This document shows, in pieces, positions 25,245-34,707 of a stretch of 64,000 nt of DNA; position 1 is the first letter of the stretch; each line of letters opens with the position of its first letter. A model generated the notes under the pieces. That model had not been told where the DNA came from. It saw only the letters and a program-made list of their open reading frames with translations, and ran no database searches. The DNA is taken from NCBI GenBank assembly GCA_019187195.1, contig JABAQT010000031.1, forward strand, positions 7,448 to 71,447, in the 5' to 3' direction. This DNA comes from Bryobacteraceae bacterium. GTDB lineage: Bacteria > Acidobacteriota > Terriglobia > Bryobacterales > Bryobacteraceae. Made by a program: the position numbers and the translations under genes.

Positions 25245-25796
25245 ATGCGTTACCCGCCCTCCAAGAAATACCAATATGCCGGCGTCGCCGCTTTGGTCAT
25301 GGCGCTGTTCTGTGCCTGTTTTGCAATCAACTGGCCGATGGCATGGATTCCCACGGGTTTGTTTCTCGCCACCGGGAGCCTGATGATTCTGCTGGGCCTC
25401 ATGCCGCCCATCGAAGTTCACGAAACGCACCTTGCCATCGGGAAGCGGGTGATCGCCTGGGAAGAAATCCGGCGCCTGGACGGGACCGGCTTCGTCAGCC
25501 CCCTGCTGCTGAACATTACTCTATCCACCGGCAGACGAATTCTGCTGGTCTACCCGGGGGGGCTTGATTCCTCGAATGTTCTGCTGCGGCATTTGCGGCG
25601 CATGAGCAAGGGGGCTTTGATCGACGGGGTTCCCTACCACCAGTTTTGGGGCGAAACGCCTTCTCTTGTCCCCGAGCGCGCGGCTCCCAACCCGCCCCGG
25701 TATCAGATCCTGCTGCCGGAAGATGAAGCGGATGTCGAGCGTCTTTACCAGCGATTGAAAACCGTTGGGCGCCTGGACCGCTCCGACGAGAAATAA
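25245..25796 (+). CDS. Two-helix membrane protein with PH-like domain
   Basis: This 183-aa protein has two N-terminal helices (about residues 10-30 and 35-53). A domain (IEVHETHLAIGKRVIAWEEIRRLDGTG, NITLSTGRRILLVYPGG) resembling bacterial PH/YdbS-like folds follows, then a charged C-terminus. No function can be assigned. AGGGAAG precedes the ATG. The ydcF-like gene starts three bases after its stop, and the ABC exporter follows, so the three probably form an operon. Confidence 0.6.
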   Translation: MRYPPSKKYQYAGVAALVMALFCACFAINWPMAWIPTGLFLATGSLMILLGLMPPIEVHETHLAIGKRVIAWEEIRRLDGTGFVSPLLLNITLSTGRRILLVYPGGLDSSNVLLRHLRRMSKGALIDGVPYHQFWGETPSLVPERAAPNPPRYQILLPEDEADVERLYQRLKTVGRLDRSDEK

Positions 25797-25799
25797 GAT

Positions 25800-26399
25800 T
25801 TGTCCTGGCGGGCGGGAACTGTCTACTGGCTGTTGCCGCCGGTCCTTCTATTCCTCATCGGCGTCCTGGTCTTCAAACCATGCTTGCGCGCGCTGGGAGG
25901 ATTTCTGGTGGATGGGGATATGCCCGCGAAAGCTCAGGCAATCGTGGTGCTCGCCGGGGACGCCAGCGGCGAGAGGATTCGCAAGGGAGCCGAATTGATG
26001 CGCGACGGATTTGCGCCGCTGGTCATCGTGAGCGGACCGGACCGGTATTACGGCCGTTCCGAGGCCGAACTTGCCATTGAGTTCGCGGTACGCGCGGGCT
26101 TTCCCGCATCCTCCTTCAAGCCGCTGGTCCACCGGGCGGATTCCACCAGGGAAGAGGCCCGGGCGGTCTGCGAGTTTCTGCGCGCGGAAGGAATCACGAG
26201 GTTTCTGGTGGTCACCAGCAATTTCCATACGCGGCGCGTCAAACGGGTCTATCGCTCGGTGGCGCAAGGAGCCGGGTTTCGGGTGATCGCCGCTCCCGTG
26301 TGGAACTTCTCCCCCGGCACGTGGTGGATGTCCCGGTCCTCGCGGAAGGTATTCTGCATGGAGTGGCTCAAGACATTCGCGGATTGGTTGGGGATCTGA
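25800..26399 (+). CDS. YdcF/SanA-like DUF218 protein
   Basis: This 199-aa protein has an N-terminal helix (VYWLLPPVLLFLIGVLVF) and a DUF218 domain. The domain shows AQAIVVLAGDASGERIRKGAELM near residue 42, GFAPLVIVSGPDRYYGRSEAELA, the Thr/Arg/Glu segment DSTREEARAVCEFL and the late VVTSNFHTRRVKRVYR with the conserved His. The start is a TTG right after the upstream stop. SanA- and ElyC-type relatives affect envelope integrity; the enzymatic activity is uncertain. It is the second DUF218 gene in the window. Confidence 0.78.
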   Translation: MSWRAGTVYWLLPPVLLFLIGVLVFKPCLRALGGFLVDGDMPAKAQAIVVLAGDASGERIRKGAELMRDGFAPLVIVSGPDRYYGRSEAELAIEFAVRAGFPASSFKPLVHRADSTREEARAVCEFLRAEGITRFLVVTSNFHTRRVKRVYRSVAQGAGFRVIAAPVWNFSPGTWWMSRSSRKVFCMEWLKTFADWLGI

Positions 26400-26402
26400 C
26401 CG

Positions 26403-28145
26403 GTGATTGACGCGGCGCGGAAGTTGTGGCCTTATCTATGGCGCCACAGGCGCGGTCTCACGCTCGGTTTCGGCGCGCTGATCGTGAAGGACCTGTTCGT
26501 GGTGGGACAGCCGATCCTGATCAAAATGGGCATCGATTCGCTCATGGGCGGCTTTTCGCTCCGGATTGTGGTCTATCTGGCTCTGGGGCTGATCCTGCTG
26601 TCGGCGCTGAAGGGCGTCTTCCAGTACTGGATGCGCATCACGCTGGTGGGCATATCAAGAGACGTCGAGTTCGACCTGCGGAACGATCTCTACGCGCACC
26701 TTCTCACCCTTTCGCCGGATTTTTTCACGCGCTACCGCACGGGGGACATTCTGTCGCGATCGACCAGCGACCTGAACGCGGTGCGCATGATGCTGGGCCC
26801 CGGCGTCATGTACTGGGCCGAGACGATGTTCACGTTCCTGCTGGCCCTGGTTGTGATGTTGAGCGTGGACTGGCGGCTGACGCTGGTGGCGCTTTCACCG
26901 GCTCCGCTGGTGAGTATCGCCGTGGTTTTCTTCGGGCAGCGCATTCACGCGCGATTTGAACAGATCCAGCGCCAGTTCGCCGAGATCAGCAGCCGCGTGC
27001 AGGAGAACCTGGCGGGGATGCGCATGGTGCGCGCTTACGTCCAGGAGGACGCCGAACTCGCCTTGTTCGATTCCCTCAACAAGGACTACGTGGACCAGAA
27101 CATTCGCCTCGCACGGATCAGCGGATTGTTCATGCCGCTGCTCCAGTTTCTGATCGGCATCACGTTTCTGCTGGTGTTATGGGCCGGCGGCTACGCCCTG
27201 CTCGAGAAGCGAATCACGCTCGGCGGCTTCGTGATGTTCAACACGTATATGGGAATGCTGATCTGGCCGATGATCGCTTTCGGGTGGGTCATCAATCTGA
27301 TCCAGCGTGGAATGGCGAGCTTTGCGCGGATTGACGATATGATTCATCAAAAGCCCCGCATCGCGGCCCCACGAGAGCCCTTGCGCCTCGAGGAGCCCGT
27401 TCGGGGAGAGGTGGAGTTTCAAGATGTCGTCCTCGAGGGCGCCTCCGGCATGGCGCTCGGCGGGATTTCTCTTCGCATCAAGGCGGGGCAAACCGTGGCT
27501 ATAGCCGGCCATACGGGGTGCGGCAAGACTTCCCTCGTCCGGATGATTCCGCGCATGGCGGATCCCGACAGCGGCGCGGTGCTGCTTGACGGAGTGGATG
27601 TGCGCCGGTTCGATCCGCGCGAACTGCGGAGCCACATCGGGTTCGTCCCCCAGGAGACGTTCCTGTTCAGTTGCACCGTGGCGGAGAACATCGCTCTCGG
27701 CGTCCCTTCGGCGACCCGGGAGCAGATTGAAGAGGCTGCCGCGATAGCGGGACTGGGACCCGATCTTGCCTCCTTCGCGAACGGTCTTGACACGGTGGTG
27801 GGTGAGCGGGGGATCACGCTTTCGGGAGGACAGAAGCAGCGCGCGGCGATTGCGCGCGCCATCCTGCGCAACCCGCGGGTCCTGATACTTGACGATGCGC
27901 TTTCCAGCGTGGATACGGTGACCGAGGAGCGGATTCTTTCCGGCCTTTCGCGCGTGTTGAAAGGGCGGACGACGATTCTGATTTCGCACCGCGTCTCGAC
28001 CATTCGCCAGGCGGATGTCATCTACGTGCTCGATCACGGAAAGATCGTCGAGCAGGGAACGCACGAACAACTGCTGGCGCGCGGCGGCTATTACGCCGGG
28101 CTGCATGAGAAGCAGTTGCTCGAAGAGGAACTCGAGGCGATTTAG
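26403..28145 (+). CDS. ABC transporter, fused permease/ATPase (MsbA/MDR-type half transporter)
   Basis: This 580-aa half transporter has six transmembrane helices (to about residue 310), with RYRTGDILSRSTSDLNAVR as a coupling region. The ATPase has Walker A (GHTGCGKTSL, about residue 367), signature ITLSGGQKQR, Walker [13 protein letters not shown] and the H-loop in ISHRVST. It should work as a dimer exporting lipids or hydrophobic compounds. GTG is the start, three bases after the ydcF stop. Its terminal third is duplicated just downstream as a decayed copy. Confidence 0.9.
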   Translation: MIDAARKLWPYLWRHRRGLTLGFGALIVKDLFVVGQPILIKMGIDSLMGGFSLRIVVYLALGLILLSALKGVFQYWMRITLVGISRDVEFDLRNDLYAHLLTLSPDFFTRYRTGDILSRSTSDLNAVRMMLGPGVMYWAETMFTFLLALVVMLSVDWRLTLVALSPAPLVSIAVVFFGQRIHARFEQIQRQFAEISSRVQENLAGMRMVRAYVQEDAELALFDSLNKDYVDQNIRLARISGLFMPLLQFLIGITFLLVLWAGGYALLEKRITLGGFVMFNTYMGMLIWPMIAFGWVINLIQRGMASFARIDDMIHQKPRIAAPREPLRLEEPVRGEVEFQDVVLEGASGMALGGISLRIKAGQTVAIAGHTGCGKTSLVRMIPRMADPDSGAVLLDGVDVRRFDPRELRSHIGFVPQETFLFSCTVAENIALGVPSATREQIEEAAAIAGLGPDLASFANGLDTVVGERGITLSGGQKQRAAIARAILRNPRVLILDDALSSVDTVTEERILSGLSRVLKGRTTILISHRVSTIRQADVIYVLDHGKIVEQGTHEQLLARGGYYAGLHEKQLLEEELEAI

Positions 28146-28456
28146 AGCGAGTCTGCCGCGTCTTTGACGGACGGAAGCAGCACACGGCGATTGCACGCGC
28201 CATCCTGCGGAATCGCGCGGGTTCTGATACTTGACGATGCGCTCTCACGCGTGGATACGGTGACCGGGGAGCGGATTCTTTCCGGCCTTTCGCGCGTGTG
28301 GAAGGGGCGGACGACGATTCTGATTTCCCACCGCGTCTCCACCATTCGCCAGGCGGATGTCATCTACGGCTATTACGCCAGGCTGCATGAAAAGCAGTTG
28401 CCGGAAGAGAAACTCGAGGCGACTTAGAGCGAGTCTACTGCGTCTTTACGGGATCC
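28146..28456. repeat. Tandem partial duplication unit including the intergenic tail
   Basis: The tail GAGCGAGTCTGCCGCGTCTT after the exporter stop (28146-28165) reappears after the decayed copy as GAGCGAGTCTACTGCGTCTT (28428-28447). The repeated unit therefore spans the exporter end plus the last codons of the convergent S41 protease, whose PVKTQ terminus lies in the second tail. This is a tandem duplication whose junction includes both gene ends. Confidence 0.8.
28169..28427 (+). pseudogene. Decayed tandem copy of ABC transporter 3' end
   Basis: From 28169 the DNA repeats the exporter's 3' part (parental 27828-28145) with scattered substitutions. The copy contains an extra base in the segment matching RNPRVLI, which shifts the frame, and a 60-bp deletion removing 20 codons (VLDHGKIVEQ... 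to ...LLARG). The surviving frame still reads [45 protein letters not shown] and ends at the equivalent stop. With no Walker A and no promoter it should be non-functional. Confidence 0.88.
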
Positions 28457-31400
28457 GCGGGCCGCTGGGGCAGTTTCTTCGGATTCTCCCCGATGCGCCT
28501 GAGAATCTCCTGAACGCCGCGCTCCAGTTGAGGATCGCGGCCCTCGATGACGGATTTGGGATCATTCTCGACCACGATGTCCGGTTCGACGCCCTTTCCT
28601 TCGATAATCCAGGCTCCATCCGTCGAGGCATGGCCGAACTCCGGCACGCTGACCGTGCCGCCGTCGATCAGACCGCCGCGGTTGGTGATGCCGATGACGC
28701 CGCCCCAGGAGCGTTTTCCGATCAGCGGCCCCAGCCCCGCCTTCCGGAACATGTACGGGAACAGGTCGCCGTCGGAGGCGGACTCTTCATTGAGCAGGCA
28801 TACCAGGCTTCCGTTGAAGGCCTGTTGCGGATAGGTGTTGGCAAACTGATCGTTGCGGCTGAAGAGCGTGGCGAGCAGCGTGCGGCGAAGGCGCTCGATG
28901 AGCATCGAGGAGACGTTGCCGCCCCCATTGCCCCGGTCGTCGATGATGATGCCCTCCTTGCGCATCTGCCCGAAGTAATACTTGATGAATTCACGAATGC
29001 CGTTCGCGCCCATGTCGGGGACATGGATGTAGCCCACGCGGCCGTTGGTCAACTTCTCGACCTTGCGCCGGTTGGCGGTGATCCATTTGAGATAGATAAG
29101 ATTCTGCTCGCTGGTGAGCGGATTCACGGCCACTTCCTTCGCTCCGTTCCTGTCCGGCGCGCTGTTCAGCAGGAGCCGTACGGGATGGTCCGCCTTGCCG
29201 CGCAGCAGCCTGTAGGGGTTCATGGGGGCGGCCAGGTCTTCGCCGTCGATGGCCAGAACGTAATCGCCCACCTTTGCATTCACTCCAATCTCCGTGAGCG
29301 GGGAACGGTAGATGGCTTCCTCGTTTTGCCCCTCGAAGATTCCGCTGATGCGGTAACGGCCGCTCGCTTCATCCAGTTCGAAGCGCGCTCCCGGCAGCGC
29401 CACGGGCGTGCGCTTGGGAATGTCGAAATCGCCGCCGTCGATATAGGCGTGGCTGACATTCAACTCCGCCACCATCTCCCCCATCACGTAGTTGAGATCA
29501 TAGCGGTGTCCCACGTACTCGAGTTGCGGCTGATACTGGCGCCGCAGCGCCTCCCAGTCGTAGCCGTTCATGTTCTTCACATAGAAGAAATCGCGGTAAC
29601 GGCGCCAGACCTCATTGAAGATCTGGGACCACTCGAGCGAGGGAACGCGGTCGACGCTGAGGTTCGAAACATTCACGCTCTTTTTCGTGTCCCTGCCTTT
29701 CGGCGTGGCGTCATACACGTTCAGAGCCTCTCCCTGACGAACCACCAGCCTGTTGCCGGAGAAGGAACCTCCCACCGCGCCGATGCCTTCCGCGATCACG
29801 CTCTCCTTCCGGTCCGCAATGCTGTAGATCGCCAGATCGGGTTGCTGGCCGGATTCCCTGCCATAGTATTGATTTCCGGCGCGCGTATAGATGAGGTGGC
29901 CCTTGATGGCTCCCAGGCCCGTATAGTTGGCCGCGGGCAGGGGTACGCGGGCAACGCGGGATTCCAGGCCGTCGAAATCGACATGGAACTCGGGCTTTGC
30001 TTCCTTCTTCTCCGCTTTCCGAGATTGCGCCTCGATCTTCACCTCATCGCTGCGCGGAGGGAAGGGATGCGGCACGTCCTTTCGCAGGGCCATGGCAAAG
30101 ATGCCGCGATTCCTGCTGCCGGCGAAGTTCCATTCGAGATCGCTGATCAGCGGCGCGTATTCGCGCACGCTGAGGAAGTATAGATAATTGCCTTCGGGGT
30201 CCCATGTGGGATGCGAGGAGTCGAACAGTTCGCTGGTAACCTGGTGTATCTTGCCTTCCTTCTCGCTCCAGATGTTCACCGTGGCATTGTCCGTCCGATT
30301 GCTGAGGCTGAAGACAAGATAGCCGCCGCCGGGAGACCACTCGAAGTCCTGAAGGTAGCCCCGGGGGTCGCGCGCGACGCGCCGCAGGGACTTGCCGGCG
30401 ACGGTCAGGACCCACAGTTCGCCGTCCTTGTTCGAGAACGCGATCTTTCCGCCATCGGGCGACCATTGGGGGCGGTAGCGCATTTCATGGCCGTTGGTGG
30501 TGAGTTGCTCGAGCGCCCCGGAGCCGTCCTGGTTGATCAGGTACAACTCCTCCTCACCGCTCCGGTCGGAGAGGAAAGCAATTCTGCTCCCGTCGGGCGA
30601 CCATGTGGGCCACTTGTCGTTCGCCCCGGAAGATTTGGTGAGATTGCGGATGGGCCCGTGCTCGACGGGGACCGTGAAGATATCGCCGCGGGCGGTGAGC
30701 AGGACACGCTCGCCCTTCGGACTGAGACCGATGGTCCCGATCCGGTCCGATACGTTCCTGGGAGCGGGCCTGCTGGCCACGCCGTCATAGGGCACCTGGA
30801 TGCGTAAGGGGCGCGGTTTCGAGCCCGGTTTCACGCTGATGATCTGCAACTCGCCATCGAGTTCGTAGACGATGCGGCCATCGTTCGCCTTGCTCGGCCA
30901 GCGGACATCCCACTCCTTGAATTCGGTGAGAGGACGTGTTTTTCCGTTGGCCGGATCGAACTCGTAGAGGTTCAGTTTCCCGGTGCGGTCGCTGGCGAAG
31001 TAGATTCTGCCGCCGATCCACATCGGATCGCGTTCCGTGCGCGGAGAGTGGGAAACGGGGCCGGTCCGGTAGGTCTTGAGGTCGAAGGTGTAGAGATCCT
31101 GCGCCCAGCCGCCCTGATAGCGTTTCCAGGTGCGAAAGTCACGGTCGAGGGGAGAATAGACCACCTTCGACCCATCAGGGGAGAGGTCCCCCGCTCCCGA
31201 AACAGGCATGGGAAGCGCCTTCGGAAGCCCACCCTCGCGCGGAACGGTGTAGAGCCGTCCGTTGGCCACGGAAAAATGGTCGCGCAGCGAGCGGAACACC
31301 ACTTGCTTGCCGTCCGGCGTCCAGCCCATCACGATGTTGTCAAATCCCCAGCGAAACGGCAGCGGGCCGCGCGCCGGATAGTAGGTAAGCTGCCTGGGGA

Positions 31401-31689
31401 TGCCTCCCGCGGCAGGCATTACATAGACCTGCTCATCGCCGTCGTATTGTCCCGTGAAGGCGATCCACTGGCCGTCGGGGGAAAACTTGGCAAAGATTTC
31501 GAGCCCGGGGTGTGCGGTGAGCCGTGTGGCGATACCGCCTTTCGCGGAGGCTTTCCACAGGTCGCCCGCGTAGGTGAAGACGACATCGTCCTGATAGAGA
31601 TCAGGAAAGCGCAACAGCTTGGTCTCGGCCGCCGCGCCGCCGGTGAGCAGCGCGAGTCCCAATAGCAGAGCAAAGGGTAATTTCCTCAT
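28435..31689 (-). CDS. Tricorn-like S41 protease, exported
   Basis: This 1084-aa protein is called from the ATG at 31689 and has a signal peptide MRKLPFALLLGLALLTGGAAA. The first 650 residues form WD40/TolB-like propeller blades (repeated WSPDGSRIAFLSDRSGEEELY, FSPDGQWIAFTGQYDGDEQVY). A helical cap follows with VSHAYIDGGD, matching tricorn's Ser-His pair, then a PDZ-like domain (INAKVGDYVLAIDGEDL region). The S41 core carries the nucleophile in EESASDGDLF. Tricorn-type enzymes degrade oligopeptides; here the location would be periplasmic. It is divergent from mutL. Confidence 0.88.
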   Translation of the reverse strand: MRKLPFALLLGLALLTGGAAAETKLLRFPDLYQDDVVFTYAGDLWKASAKGGIATRLTAHPGLEIFAKFSPDGQWIAFTGQYDGDEQVYVMPAAGGIPRQLTYYPARGPLPFRWGFDNIVMGWTPDGKQVVFRSLRDHFSVANGRLYTVPREGGLPKALPMPVSGAGDLSPDGSKVVYSPLDRDFRTWKRYQGGWAQDLYTFDLKTYRTGPVSHSPRTERDPMWIGGRIYFASDRTGKLNLYEFDPANGKTRPLTEFKEWDVRWPSKANDGRIVYELDGELQIISVKPGSKPRPLRIQVPYDGVASRPAPRNVSDRIGTIGLSPKGERVLLTARGDIFTVPVEHGPIRNLTKSSGANDKWPTWSPDGSRIAFLSDRSGEEELYLINQDGSGALEQLTTNGHEMRYRPQWSPDGGKIAFSNKDGELWVLTVAGKSLRRVARDPRGYLQDFEWSPGGGYLVFSLSNRTDNATVNIWSEKEGKIHQVTSELFDSSHPTWDPEGNYLYFLSVREYAPLISDLEWNFAGSRNRGIFAMALRKDVPHPFPPRSDEVKIEAQSRKAEKKEAKPEFHVDFDGLESRVARVPLPAANYTGLGAIKGHLIYTRAGNQYYGRESGQQPDLAIYSIADRKESVIAEGIGAVGGSFSGNRLVVRQGEALNVYDATPKGRDTKKSVNVSNLSVDRVPSLEWSQIFNEVWRRYRDFFYVKNMNGYDWEALRRQYQPQLEYVGHRYDLNYVMGEMVAELNVSHAYIDGGDFDIPKRTPVALPGARFELDEASGRYRISGIFEGQNEEAIYRSPLTEIGVNAKVGDYVLAIDGEDLAAPMNPYRLLRGKADHPVRLLLNSAPDRNGAKEVAVNPLTSEQNLIYLKWITANRRKVEKLTNGRVGYIHVPDMGANGIREFIKYYFGQMRKEGIIIDDRGNGGGNVSSMLIERLRRTLLATLFSRNDQFANTYPQQAFNGSLVCLLNEESASDGDLFPYMFRKAGLGPLIGKRSWGGVIGITNRGGLIDGGTVSVPEFGHASTDGAWIIEGKGVEPDIVVENDPKSVIEGRDPQLERGVQEILRRIGENPKKLPQRPADPVKTQ

Positions 31690-31761
31690 CGTGAATCCGT
31701 AGAGTAGCATCCGGTGAGCAGGCGCGGTTACGGCCGCCGGGTGGGCGGATACAATGAGCCA

Positions 31762-33708
31762 ATGGGCCGCATTCAGGTTCTACCGGACGAGTTGGCGAAC
31801 AAGATCGCGGCCGGCGAGGTGGTGGAGCGGCCTGCCTCGGTGGTGAAGGAATTGCTCGAGAATTCGCTGGACGCGGGAGCCACGGAACTGCGGATTGACG
31901 TCGAGGCCGGGGGCAGGCGGTTGATCCGCATTGCCGACAACGGAGCGGGCATGCTCCGCGACGACGCGCTGCTTGCCTTCGAGAGGCACGCCACCAGCAA
32001 GATTCGCATGACCGGCGACCTGTTCCGCATCGCCACCCTGGGGTTTCGCGGGGAAGCGCTGCCCTCGATCGCGTCGGTTTCGAGGCTGACTCTCGAGACG
32101 CGCTCGGCCGAGGAGGAAGTGGGGAGCGTGGTGGAGATCGCCGGAGGCAGGATCATCCGTTACGAAGACATCGCGCTCGCCCGCGGAGCCACGGTGGCAG
32201 TCCGCGACCTGTTCTACAACGTTCCCGCGCGGCGCAAGTTCCTGCGCTCCGAGCAGACGGAGATGGCGCACATCGCCTCACTGGTGACGCACTACAGCCT
32301 GGCTCATCCGGACAAGGGCTTCGAGTTGCGGCACGGCAGCGCGGAGTTGCTGCGCGCGGCGCCGGTGCAAACGTTGAGAGAGCGCGTCTATCAGGTTTTC
32401 GGTTCGCGTGTGCTCGAAGATCTGATTGATCTCGGGATGATCGGGCGGGAGATTCCCGGGACGGTGGACGAAGAGGGCGGACAGGAGCCTCCGGCGCGGT
32501 TTCATTTGAGCGGTTTCGTGTCGCGCCCGCAGGTGCGCAAGACCAACCGCAATTCGATCTTTCTGTTCGTCAACCGGCGTCTGATTCGCGACCGGCTCCT
32601 GTTGCATGCCCTTTCCGCGGCGTATCATAACCTGATTCCACCGGCCTCCTATCCGTTCGCGCTGCTGTTTCTTGATTGCGCGGCCGAGGAGGTGGATGTC
32701 AACGTGCACCCGGCCAAGACGGAGGTGCGTTTCACGCGCGGGTCCTTCGTGCATGATTTCGTCCGCGACGCCATTCGCGGCGCGCTGACAGCAAGCCGCC
32801 CGGTTTCGAGCGTTCCCGCCGGGAGTGGGCCGCAACCGGCGGCGGAACTGCCGTTTTCCGATTTTTCCGAGCGCATGCGGAGCGCGCGCTTCGACACCGC
32901 CGTCGAGGAGTTCACCCCGCCGCTCAGCGCGGAGCAGAGGCGGGAACTGCCGGAATTCGTGCTCCACCCGCGCCAGCCGGCGGAGCCGCGGCTGGATTTC
33001 GGGTCCGGGTCGATTGCCGTGGACAACACGCCGCCTCCGGCGCCGGAGCGTTTGAAACTGCGTGTGCCGGACACGCACGGGGCGTTTCCAAGGGAGGCGG
33101 CGCTCGACGCTCCGCCGGGCATGCAGGCGCTCGCTGACCTGCGGCCGCTCGGGCAGTTGCAGGATTCCTTCATCATCGCCGCTTCCCGCGACGGGCTGTG
33201 GATTATCGACCAGCATGTGGCGCACGAGCGCATCCTCTTTGAAAAAGTGCTGAGGGAATGGGCATCGGGCAAAGTGGAGCGGCAGCAGTTGCTGGTTCCT
33301 CTGATGCTCGAACTGACGGCCTCGCAGCAGATCGAGTACGAGCGCATCGGCGGCGAACTGCTGGCCGCCGGCTTCGAGACGGAACCGTTCGGCAACCGGA
33401 CGGTGGCGGTAAAGAGCGTCCCGGCGGCGGTTCCAGCTTCGGAAGCGGAGCGGATTTTACTCGAGATTCTCGAGATCGCCGAGAGCGAAATGCGCCGCGC
33501 CTCGCTCGATGACCTGCGCCGGGGCATGGCCGCCTCGATCGCCTGCCGCGCGGCCATCAAGATCAACATGCGGCTGGAAGAGAGCAAGATCGATTACCTG
33601 TTGCGGGAACTGGCGCGGACCGAGTATCCCATGAGTTGCCCTCATGGCCGGCCGGTGGCGTTGCGTTATGCCATCCGCGACATATTGAAAGGTTTCCACA
33701 GGATCTGA
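31762..33708 (+). CDS. mutL: DNA mismatch repair protein MutL
   Basis: This 648-aa protein, started at the ATG at 31762 (MGRIQVLPDELANKIAAGEVV), has the GHKL ATPase motifs ELLENSLDAGA, DNGAGM, FERHATSKI and GFRGEALPSI. A variable linker rich in Pro/Ala follows. The C-terminal dimerisation/endonuclease domain has the nicking motif DQHVAHERILFE (a DQHA-x2-E-x4-E variant) plus ACRAAI and CPHGRP. It is thus of the endonuclease-active type, as in bacteria without MutH. No mutS is in the window. Confidence 0.95.
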   Translation: MGRIQVLPDELANKIAAGEVVERPASVVKELLENSLDAGATELRIDVEAGGRRLIRIADNGAGMLRDDALLAFERHATSKIRMTGDLFRIATLGFRGEALPSIASVSRLTLETRSAEEEVGSVVEIAGGRIIRYEDIALARGATVAVRDLFYNVPARRKFLRSEQTEMAHIASLVTHYSLAHPDKGFELRHGSAELLRAAPVQTLRERVYQVFGSRVLEDLIDLGMIGREIPGTVDEEGGQEPPARFHLSGFVSRPQVRKTNRNSIFLFVNRRLIRDRLLLHALSAAYHNLIPPASYPFALLFLDCAAEEVDVNVHPAKTEVRFTRGSFVHDFVRDAIRGALTASRPVSSVPAGSGPQPAAELPFSDFSERMRSARFDTAVEEFTPPLSAEQRRELPEFVLHPRQPAEPRLDFGSGSIAVDNTPPPAPERLKLRVPDTHGAFPREAALDAPPGMQALADLRPLGQLQDSFIIAASRDGLWIIDQHVAHERILFEKVLREWASGKVERQQLLVPLMLELTASQQIEYERIGGELLAAGFETEPFGNRTVAVKSVPAAVPASEAERILLEILEIAESEMRRASLDDLRRGMAASIACRAAIKINMRLEESKIDYLLRELARTEYPMSCPHGRPVALRYAIRDILKGFHRI

Positions 33709-33825
33709 GCAACCATGACGGAGACGGTTGCAGTACCAGTACCCTGCCCCCAAAGCGAGGGGAGCGCGCCGGGGATTTCCCCGAGTGATGAGCCGCATGA
33801 CTCCAGAATTGAAGCCATGGTTTCA

Positions 33826-33852
33826 AAAAAATGTGGTACTTCCACAATTTTT
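33826..33852. promoter_or_regulatory. AT-rich dyad between mutL and PEP-CTERM gene
   Basis: An 11-bp inverted repeat (AAAAAATGTGG, loop TACTT, CCACAATTTTT; one mismatch) lies about 118 bp after mutL and 68-94 bp before the PEP-CTERM start. It could be a weak terminator for mutL, because its 3' arm is T-rich, or an operator for the next gene. The 211-bp gap is otherwise unstructured by eye. Confidence 0.45.
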
Positions 33853-33919
33853 CCTTGAGTTTGGGGCATGACCTTGATACTATGAGTCTGGCCATATTTA
33901 ACAGTGGTGCGGAGGAACA

Positions 33920-34684
33920 ATGTTTAGACTGGCTCTAGGAAGTGCGGCGGTAGCTCTTTTGTCGGTAGCGAGCTACGGAGCGACATATGATTTCAGCGGG
34001 GCGACGGGTTCGGGTTGCACAGCCAACCCCACCGCCTGCGTGTACAGCACGGGCGTCAACAACAGCAATGTGCTGCTCAGCGATGGCACGGTGGATGGTC
34101 ACTACACGATTATTGGATCGCCGACGGGGTCGGGGCTCGGACCATCGAGTTACGTCGTGCTGAGCAATCAGTTCCCGTTGAGCACGGGATCGTGGTTCGC
34201 CAACGACTCGAGTTCGAAGTGGATTGCGCCCGACGCGAACCAGAACCAGAGTATGCCTCAGAGCGATACGGAAGCCTACGTCTATCGCATGACATTCAAT
34301 CTCTCGTTGCTGGGTCTTTCTTCGGGCTCCTATACGATTAACCTCGGGTGGTTGAGCGATAACAGACGGAACTCTGACTCATCGCTTCTATCTCACATTT
34401 TGCTGAACGGCAGCGCGGTGCCCAGTTCCGGCAACTCCGGTGAGTCGTCTGGCGGGCTCACTCCCGTTACGATCAACGGAACCTACAGCGGCGGCACCGT
34501 GAACCTCGATTTTGTCGTGTACAACCTTGTGTACACCGGGCCGGGCAACAACCCCAGCGGTCTGCGGGTGAACATCACCTCCGCCACCGCTTCGGACAAC
34601 GAAGGCGAAGTTCCCGAACCTGCCACCTTCTCGCTGCTGGCCGCCGGGCTGATCGGCATCGGGCTCTTTACACGGCGCAAGTAA
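33920..34684 (+). CDS. PEP-CTERM sorting-signal protein
   Basis: This 254-aa secreted protein has a signal peptide (MFRLALGSAAVALLSVASYGA) and a Ser/Asn/Gly-rich beta-sandwich-like body. The C-terminal sorting tripartite signal is VPEPATFSLLAAGLIGIGLFTRRK: the PEP motif, a hydrophobic helix and a basic tail. Such proteins are cleaved by an exosortase (EpsH) and displayed or released with exopolysaccharide. No exosortase gene is in the window. A GGAGGAAC site precedes the ATG and a strong terminator follows, so it is monocistronic. Confidence 0.85.
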   Translation: MFRLALGSAAVALLSVASYGATYDFSGATGSGCTANPTACVYSTGVNNSNVLLSDGTVDGHYTIIGSPTGSGLGPSSYVVLSNQFPLSTGSWFANDSSSKWIAPDANQNQSMPQSDTEAYVYRMTFNLSLLGLSSGSYTINLGWLSDNRRNSDSSLLSHILLNGSAVPSSGNSGESSGGLTPVTINGTYSGGTVNLDFVVYNLVYTGPGNNPSGLRVNITSATASDNEGEVPEPATFSLLAAGLIGIGLFTRRK

Positions 34685-34707
34685 CAGAGATATTGGGATT
34701 TTCTCGC

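Noticed and set aside
28357..30183. A 608-codon plus-strand frame opposite the tricorn-like protease
   Set aside because: Antisense to a clear protease with catalytic motifs; its first codons are the duplicated transporter tail.
33866..33890. A sigma-54 promoter before the PEP-CTERM gene
   Set aside because: The -24 GG is present but the -12 element reads GA rather than GC.
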